Part shown: positions 7,470-11,371 of the stretch, in pieces
How positions within the stretch are numbered: position 1 is the stretch's first letter
Layout: each line of letters starts with the position of its first letter
Assembly: GCA_017940105.1 (NCBI GenBank)
Contig: JAGAZG010000137.1
Span: forward strand, 1-11,371
Direction: 5' to 3'
DNA: 11,371 bases
Source of the DNA: Mailhella sp.
Lineage (GTDB): Bacteria; Desulfobacterota; Desulfovibrionia; Desulfovibrionales; Desulfovibrionaceae
The notes under the pieces: model-generated
What the model saw: the letters and a program-made list of their open reading frames with translations, nothing else
What the model was told of the DNA's origin: nothing
Databases searched by the model: none
Translations under genes and position numbers: made by a program

Positions 7470-8326
7470 ATTTTCTGGACGGCAAAGAGCTCGCCGTCAT
7501 AGGCGACCCCATTGAGCACAGCCTTTCACCCGTCATCCAGCAGGCCATGCTGGATGAACTTGGCGTATGCTGCACCTACGGGCGCATACTCGTACGCGCC
7601 GGCGAAACAGCGCAATGGCTTCAAAAGGCAGAGCAAGGCAAGCTGGCCGGATTTAATGCCACCATGCCCCACAAATCCGACCTCGTTCCTCTGATGGATA
7701 CTCTTTCTGAAGATGCGCGCATGTACAGCTCCGTCAACACGGTCGTCCTGCATGATGGCAAAAGGCACGGCTTCAACACCGATGGAGAAGGCTTTCTGCG
7801 CTCTCTGCTGGATGAAGGCATGGACCCCGCCGAAAAAACAATCGCCGTGCTTGGCGCAGGAGGAGCCGCGCGTTCCGTCGTTCTCAAGCTTGCCTCCTGC
7901 CGCGCGGCGAAGATCACTGTACTTTGCCGCACGCCTGCAAAAGCAAACGGTCTCGTGCATGCATCAACCGCCATTCACGTAGCCGGCATGAACCGGACAG
8001 ACATGGAAAAAACACTCGCCCAGGCAGACTTGCTGGTCAACTGCACCCCGCTGGGGATGGATGGCGTATCAGCCCGGTTCGACGGCTTTTCTTTTCTTGA
8101 CGCCTTGCCGGCTTCGGCCTTCGTATGCGATGTGATTTACAGGCCGCTGAAGACCAGGCTTCTCGCAGAAGCTGAACAGCGCGGGCACCACGTCATGAAC
8201 GGGCTCGGCATGCTCATCCATCAGGCCATCCTGTCCATAGAGCACTTTTCCGGACAGAAGCTGGATACGGTCACCATGAAAAACGCCATCCAGAAACGGC
8301 TCATGCCGGTTTTGCAGGAAAAATAA
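7466..8326 (+). CDS. aroE: Shikimate dehydrogenase (NADP+)
   Basis: A 286-residue enzyme that reduces 3-dehydroshikimate to shikimate. The N-terminal substrate domain has VIGDPIEHSLSP (11-22), NATMPHK (64-70) with catalytic Lys70, SVNTVV (89-94) and NTDGEGF (104-110, Asp106). The C-terminal nucleotide domain has VLGAGGAARS (128-137), LCRTPAKA (153-160, basic, fitting NADP), NCTPLGM (192-198) and GLGMLIHQA (246-254, Gln253). Length is slightly above the 270-285 norm. It is the last gene of the operon. Only a weak candidate terminator can be seen, and the sequence changes character directly after the stop codon. Confidence 0.95.
   Translation: MNFLDGKELAVIGDPIEHSLSPVIQQAMLDELGVCCTYGRILVRAGETAQWLQKAEQGKLAGFNATMPHKSDLVPLMDTLSEDARMYSSVNTVVLHDGKRHGFNTDGEGFLRSLLDEGMDPAEKTIAVLGAGGAARSVVLKLASCRAAKITVLCRTPAKANGLVHASTAIHVAGMNRTDMEKTLAQADLLVNCTPLGMDGVSARFDGFSFLDALPASAFVCDVIYRPLKTRLLAEAEQRGHHVMNGLGMLIHQAILSIEHFSGQKLDTVTMKNAIQKRLMPVLQEK
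8294..8313 (+). terminator. Weak candidate terminator at the aroE 3' end
   Basis: AAACGGC (8294-8300) pairs with GCCGGTTT (8305-8312) around the loop TCAT with one bulged base, ending in a short T4 run. It lies inside the last codons of aroE, which is unusual, and the U-run is poor. No better terminator can be seen before the recombinase gene. Confidence 0.25.
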
Positions 8327-8329
8327 ACC

Positions 8330-8754
8330 GTCCCGTTCATTATCCGCTCTTCAAGGATTTCCTTTTCCGACGCAGGAATAAACGCTCCATTTTTAATATC
8401 CCCGTCCAGTTCCGTCCCCGCGAACGCCGACATGGTATTGATCAAAATCCTGGCCGGCTTAATTTCGTTTTCCAGTCTTGCCGAAGCCCTGGCGCATTCA
8501 AGGCCACGTCCTTTTCCTGCCGTCCCCAGCATCAGCAGATCGCAGTGCCTGATGCCGGCATCGTTCAGGCGCAGGCACTGCCGCCTAGTCTCGTCGGCAG
8601 AATATCCTTTGTTCAGCCTGAGAAGCACATCGTTCAAGCCGCATTCCACTCCTACGTAGAGGTCGTTCACCCCTGCTTCCCGCAGCGTTTTCAGATCCGC
8701 ATCGCTTTTTTGGACGATGTTGCTCGTTCTGGCATACATGGTGATGACCTTTGC
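8330..8754 (-). pseudogene. Fragment of a radical SAM domain protein, both ends missing
   Basis: On the minus strand, the frame read down from a TAG at 8755-8757 encodes AKVITMYARTSN, then LYVGVECGLNDVLLRLNKGY, LMLGTAGKGRG and NTMSAFAGTEL. This is the middle and late part of the TIM barrel of an Elp3/HemN-like radical SAM enzyme. The N-terminal CxxxCxxC cluster motif is missing, as is the end of the protein. Recognisable similarity fades near EKEILEER (about 8344), where the frame runs into the antisense of aroE. Intact relatives, as I recall them, are near 290 residues; about 140 remain here. It therefore cannot bind its Fe-S cluster and is a relic. One break abuts the aroE stop and the other lies about 35 bases before the recombinase start, suggesting deletion or insertion events. 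The original substrate is unknown. Confidence 0.7.
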
Positions 8755-8771
8755 CTAAGAAATTTGTTTCA

Positions 8772-8785
8772 ATGGAGTATGGAGT
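8772..8785 (+). promoter_or_regulatory. Tandem 7-bp repeat carrying two Shine-Dalgarno cores
   Basis: ATGGAGT occurs twice head to tail (8772-8778, 8779-8785) before the recombinase ATG. The second GGAG (8781-8784) is 7 bases from the start and is the likely ribosome site. Loss or gain of one unit would not change this spacing much. The ATGs inside the repeat are out of frame with the gene. Confidence 0.5.
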
Positions 8786-8791
8786 ATACAT

Positions 8792-9688
8792 ATGCCTCGC
8801 ATCGAACTCAGCAAAACGGCAGTGGAACGCATCAAAAAAACGAAGCACTCTCGAAAAACCGTCTATAGAGATAACGACATACATGGCCTGATGCTTGAAT
8901 ACCGCACCAGCGGCATAGGAAAATGGTATTTTCAGACAACTGATAACAATGGAAAAACAAAGACAATTCAGCTTGGAAGCCTTGCCGAAATGGATGTGTC
9001 AGAAGCAAGAACACGTGCTTACGAGCTGCAAAAATCAGCGGGACAAGGCAATGTTCTGGGAGCAATGAACGTTCAGTCTGAAAAGAGACTCACCTATGGC
9101 TATGTCCGCGTATCCAGCATCGATCAGCACGAGGACCGCCAGCTCATCGCCATGGCAGAGCGCGGCGTTCCGGAAAATTGCATCTACATAGATAAGCAGT
9201 CTGGAAAAGATTTTAAGCGCCCGAAGTATGAAGCCCTGATAAAAAAACTGCGTCCCGGCGATCAGCTCTGCATCACGAGCATAGACCGTCTGGGACGCAA
9301 CTACGAAGAAATTCAGGAGCAGTGGCGCATCCTGACGCGCGAGAAAAAGGTGGACATCCTGGTATTCGATATGCCGCTTCTCGACACGCGCCGCGATAAA
9401 GACCTCATCGGCACGCTGATAACCGACATTGTCCTGCAAGTGCTATCCTTTGTCGCACAAAGAGAGCGCGAGAACATACGCCAGCGGCAGGCCGAAGGCA
9501 TTGCGGCGGCCAAGGCGCGAGGAGTGAGATTCGGACGCGAAGCCCTGCCCCTACCCAAAAACTTCGATCTCCTTGTCAGATTATGGAAGAATAAAAAAAT
9601 TACGCTGACTGAGGCGGCCAAGCGATGTGGCATGGCACGTTCTTCATTTCGGTATCGCACAGAAAAGTTTAAAGAAAATAGCATGTAA
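8792..9688 (+). CDS. Chimeric recombinase: integrase arm-binding domain fused to serine resolvase
   Basis: The 298-residue protein has two parts. Residues 1-90 look like the arm-type DNA-binding domain of P4-like tyrosine integrases (DUF4102/Arm-DNA-bind_3): LSKTAVERIK, HGLMLEYRTSGIGKWYF, TIQLGSLAEMDVSEARTRA. Residues 100-298 are a serine recombinase of resolvase/invertase type: YGYVRVSS with nucleophile Ser108 and Arg106, SGKDFKRPKYEAL (Arg143), SIDRLGRN (Asp165, Arg166, Arg169), the long E helix (about 204-244) and a C-terminal helix-turn-helix, ITLTEAAKRCGMARSSF (270-286). All catalytic residues are present, so it is probably active. Ordinary small resolvases are about 180-200 residues, so the N-terminal 100 are extra. 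GGAG 7 bases upstream supports the first ATG; Met92 could in principle start a resolvase-only form. It catalyses site-specific DNA exchange; substrate sites are not known. Confidence 0.9.
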   Translation: MPRIELSKTAVERIKKTKHSRKTVYRDNDIHGLMLEYRTSGIGKWYFQTTDNNGKTKTIQLGSLAEMDVSEARTRAYELQKSAGQGNVLGAMNVQSEKRLTYGYVRVSSIDQHEDRQLIAMAERGVPENCIYIDKQSGKDFKRPKYEALIKKLRPGDQLCITSIDRLGRNYEEIQEQWRILTREKKVDILVFDMPLLDTRRDKDLIGTLITDIVLQVLSFVAQRERENIRQRQAEGIAAAKARGVRFGREALPLPKNFDLLVRLWKNKKITLTEAAKRCGMARSSFRYRTEKFKENSM

Positions 9689-9697
9689 CCTGGCGAT

Positions 9698-9826
9698 AAT
9701 GTGTACTTTTTTGTCCAACCCGAAAGTTCATGAACCTTCTTGTTAGGTAGCAGAAATTCCTTTGATATTCCAGTCCTAAATTTATCTAAGGAATAAAAAT
9801 TTTTCATCGACAGGAAGGTACACATT
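9698..9826 (+). repeat. 129-bp element bounded by 18-bp inverted repeats
   Basis: The left arm 9698-9715 (AATGTGTACTTTTTTGTC) and the right arm 9809-9826 (reverse complement AATGTGTACCTTCCTGTC) match at 15 of 18 positions. All three differences are C/T, placed so that plus-strand RNA could still pair along the full 18 bp through G-U pairs. The 93-bp centre is A+T-rich and contains the palindrome GTTCATGAAC (9726-9735) and a 7-bp inverted repeat ATTCCTT/AAGGAAT (9756-9762, 9788-9794). It begins 10 bases after the recombinase stop. It could be a MITE or insertion-sequence remnant, a recombination (res or inversion) site for the recombinase, or a structured RNA. No gene is visible in it. Confidence 0.7.
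9762..9788 (+). promoter_or_regulatory. Weak candidate promoter inside the inverted-repeat element
   Basis: TTGATA (9762-9767) resembles a -35 box and TATCTA (9783-9788) a poor -10 box, 15 bases apart, pointing toward the glycosyltransferase. The -10 match is weak and the spacing short, so this is only a suggestion. It matters because inversion of the element would turn it around. Confidence 0.2.
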
Positions 9827-9830
9827 TTGA

Positions 9831-10130
9831 ACACGACAAGTAGCTCTCTTCAGTGACTTCATCGAAGAGCGTTACCTTCTTATTACGCGAGAGAACAAGC
9901 GGAGTTGGAAGGCCGACCAAAGTAATCTGGAACGGCATGTTCTGCTGCATGTCGGCTCATATCGTTTGAGCTATATCACGCAGAAGTTCTCTTCTGCTGT
10001 GTAAACACGCTGAAACTCACAGGACAGACTGAAGCCTCAAGCTCAGGATGTGCTGGCTAGCTAAGTATGTGCTGAACTGTGCTGTTCAATGGTGTTTGCC
10101 AGCAATATTACGTTCTAAGACGCTAATCTA
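9831..10130 (+). pseudogene. Decayed tyrosine integrase (core-binding domain remnant)
   Basis: From 9831 the frame reads TRQVALFSDFIEERYL, then NKRSWKADQSNLERHVLLHV and GSYRLSYIT, ending at TAA 10002-10004. This is the SAM-like core-binding domain that follows the arm domain in phage-type integrases. After a shift, 10007-10043 reads TLKLTGQTEASS; after another, the frame from 10033 reads LAKYVLNCAVQW (10057-10092), matching the end of the same domain. The catalytic domain with its R-H-R-Y residues is absent. At least two frameshifts, an in-frame TGA just before (9828-9830) and loss of the 3' part make it non-functional. Its N-terminal arm domain may be the one now fused to the recombinase upstream. 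Confidence 0.75.
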
Positions 10131-10158
10131 TCCGCTACCCCGCGAGCAAGAGAAACGC

Positions 10159-11371
10159 ATGAAACTGTTTAAACGCACTAAACACACTGGCTATGAAAGC
10201 ATCTTCCTTTTGGGGTTGAAGCTATACAAGCGAACTAGTAAAAATAATAAAAAACGTGTCTATATATGTGGGATACCAGTTTATTCAAAGAAAACTCATG
10301 GCTACAAAACGGAACGTCGTGTCTTGTTCCTGAAGATTAGGCGCTATGACTATCTCCGGAAAATGCAGGATATGCTCTCTTCAGTAGTGACTACAGCGCA
10401 AGCTGAAGTTGAAAGCCGTCTTTTCGAGATGAATGAGAAGCAGGTCGAGACAGAATCTTTGACTTCTTCCATAGAACGCCATCTTCTCGCTTTGCAGAGC
10501 ACGCACCTTGGTAGAAATCGTACTGGTGAACCTGCCATCTCTGTTATTATGCCAGTCTGGAATGCCAGCGCATTTCTGAAAGAAACGATGGAGTCCATCC
10601 TCTGCCAAACCTTTCAGAATTTTGAGCTCATCTGCGTAGACGATGGAAGTACGGATGCGAGCGCAGACATTCTGGATGAATATGCCGCCCTGGACAAACG
10701 TATCACCGTTATCCATCAGGAAAATGGCGGAGCTGGAGCCGCCCGCAATAGAGGTATTGACCTCGCCAAGGGCAATTATATTCTCTTCCTTGATGCCGAC
10801 GATATCTATTCATCCGATATGTTTGCATCAATGTTGGTCAATGCTGAACTGCAGAACGCCGACGTGGTCGTATGCCGCAGTGAAGGGTTTATTTCTGGCA
10901 AAAAAAAACGCTGGATTACCAACGGCATCGTGGACAAATTCCTGCCCTGTTCCTTACCTTTCAGCGGATTAGACTGTGCCACATACCTTTTTCAGGCCTT
11001 TATCGGCTGGCCGTGGGATAAGATGTTCCGCCGTGACCTGCTGGAGCGTACTGGATTGCGCTACCCCGAAACCCGCAATACCGAAGATGCCTTCTTTGTT
11101 TTTTTGAATCTTGCCGAAGCGAAGCGCATTGCCATTGTGCATGAAGTGTTCATCTCTCACAGAATCCACTCGGCAAGTCTGGCGGCGCAGACTTGTGGCA
11201 AAACGCTCGAACATATCCGTGTTTATGAATATATGGCCGACTGGCTTCGTGAAAAGGGACTTTTCAAAATTTTCCAGCAGACTTTCTTCAACTTTGTAGT
11301 CACGCACGGCATCTGGTCGCTTTGCCCTTCCGGTGCGGATGTTCAGGCCTTCCGTCTTGAAATGTATAAGC
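10159..11371 (+). CDS. Family 2 glycosyltransferase with basic repeat-like N-terminal extension (3' partial)
   Basis: The frame is open to the window end (404 codons seen). Residues 125 to about 240 form a GT-A fold of family GT2: PAISVIMPVWNAS, VDDGSTD (Asp161, Asp162), NGGAGAARNRG and FLDADD (metal-binding DxD at 212-214). The acidic pair in NTEDAFF (309-310) is the likely catalytic site. It probably adds a sugar to a surface polysaccharide, lipopolysaccharide or glycoprotein at the inner membrane face. Residues 1-62 hold three similar basic/hydrophobic units (IFLLGLKLYKR, VYICGIPVYSKK, VLFLKIRRYD), and residues about 66-115 look like a helical or coiled-coil linker. The frame is open back to 10033 through integrase remnant, so ATG 10048 is a possible start; 10159 is preferred because upstream residues belong to the integrase. 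The ribosome site (AAGAGA) is weak. A+T content is higher than in the aro genes, suggesting transfer. Confidence 0.85.
   Translation, partial: MKLFKRTKHTGYESIFLLGLKLYKRTSKNNKKRVYICGIPVYSKKTHGYKTERRVLFLKIRRYDYLRKMQDMLSSVVTTAQAEVESRLFEMNEKQVETESLTSSIERHLLALQSTHLGRNRTGEPAISVIMPVWNASAFLKETMESILCQTFQNFELICVDDGSTDASADILDEYAALDKRITVIHQENGGAGAARNRGIDLAKGNYILFLDADDIYSSDMFASMLVNAELQNADVVVCRSEGFISGKKKRWITNGIVDKFLPCSLPFSGLDCATYLFQAFIGWPWDKMFRRDLLERTGLRYPETRNTEDAFFVFLNLAEAKRIAIVHEVFISHRIHSASLAAQTCGKTLEHIRVYEYMADWLREKGLFKIFQQTFFNFVVTHGIWSLCPSGADVQAFRLEMYK

Noticed and set aside
8764..8790. Promoter-like TTGTTT and TATACA before the recombinase
   Set aside because: Spacing is 15 and the implied transcription start would fall inside the coding region past the ribosome site.
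9313..9834. Minus-strand open frame of 173 codons across the recombinase end and the inverted repeat
   Set aside because: Most of it is antisense to conserved recombinase codons and it shows no recognisable family.
8326..11371. CRISPR array, tRNA attachment site or toxin-antitoxin pair in the accessory region
   Set aside because: No regular direct repeats, no tRNA-like fold or tRNA end and no small two-gene unit can be seen.

Overview
The window reads as a bacterial chromosome segment with two parts of different character. Positions 1 to about 8326 hold a tightly packed, all plus-strand operon for aromatic amino acid synthesis, with a high-GC, strongly biased base composition. Positions 8327 to 11371 are an accessory region with gene remnants, a recombinase of unusual build, an inverted-repeat element and the start of a surface-glycan type glycosyltransferase, and are visibly richer in A+T. 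The gene order ADTH synthase, type II 3-dehydroquinate synthase, chorismate mutase/prephenate dehydratase, EPSP synthase, prephenate dehydrogenase is the one I associate with Desulfovibrio and relatives (Desulfovibrionaceae, sulfate- or sulfite-reducing Desulfobacterota). That assignment is inference from gene content and protein style; no rRNA is present to confirm it.

Operon, 1 to 8326: two tandem DhnA-type class I aldolase/ADTH synthase paralogs (the first cut off by the window start), DHQ synthase II, PheA (mutase + dehydratase + ACT), AroA, TyrA, AroC, AroK and AroE. Four junctions are ATGA overlaps or gaps of 3 nt or less, so translation is probably coupled. Together these enzymes make chorismate by the archaeal-style entry (no DAHP synthase, no classic AroB) and take it on to phenylpyruvate (Phe) and 4-hydroxyphenylpyruvate (Tyr). 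The one missing step is 3-dehydroquinate dehydratase (AroD/AroQ), which must lie elsewhere.

Accessory region: directly behind aroE on the minus strand lies a fragment of a radical SAM protein gene that lacks both ends (about 8330-8754). Next is a 298-residue recombinase (8792-9688) in which an arm-type DNA-binding domain, normally the N-terminus of tyrosine integrases, is fused to a serine resolvase domain. Ten bases beyond its stop is a 129-bp element (9698-9826) bounded by 18-bp inverted repeats, then a frameshifted remnant of a tyrosine integrase (9831 to about 10130). That remnant starts at the domain which should follow the arm domain. The simplest reading is that a serine-recombinase element landed inside an integrase gene, captured its arm domain as a new N-terminus and left the remainder to decay.

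The window ends inside a family 2 glycosyltransferase gene (10159 onward) with an unusual basic, repeat-like N-terminal extension. The placing of a serine recombinase and an inverted-repeat segment upstream of a glycan gene recalls DNA-inversion switches, but nothing here proves switching.
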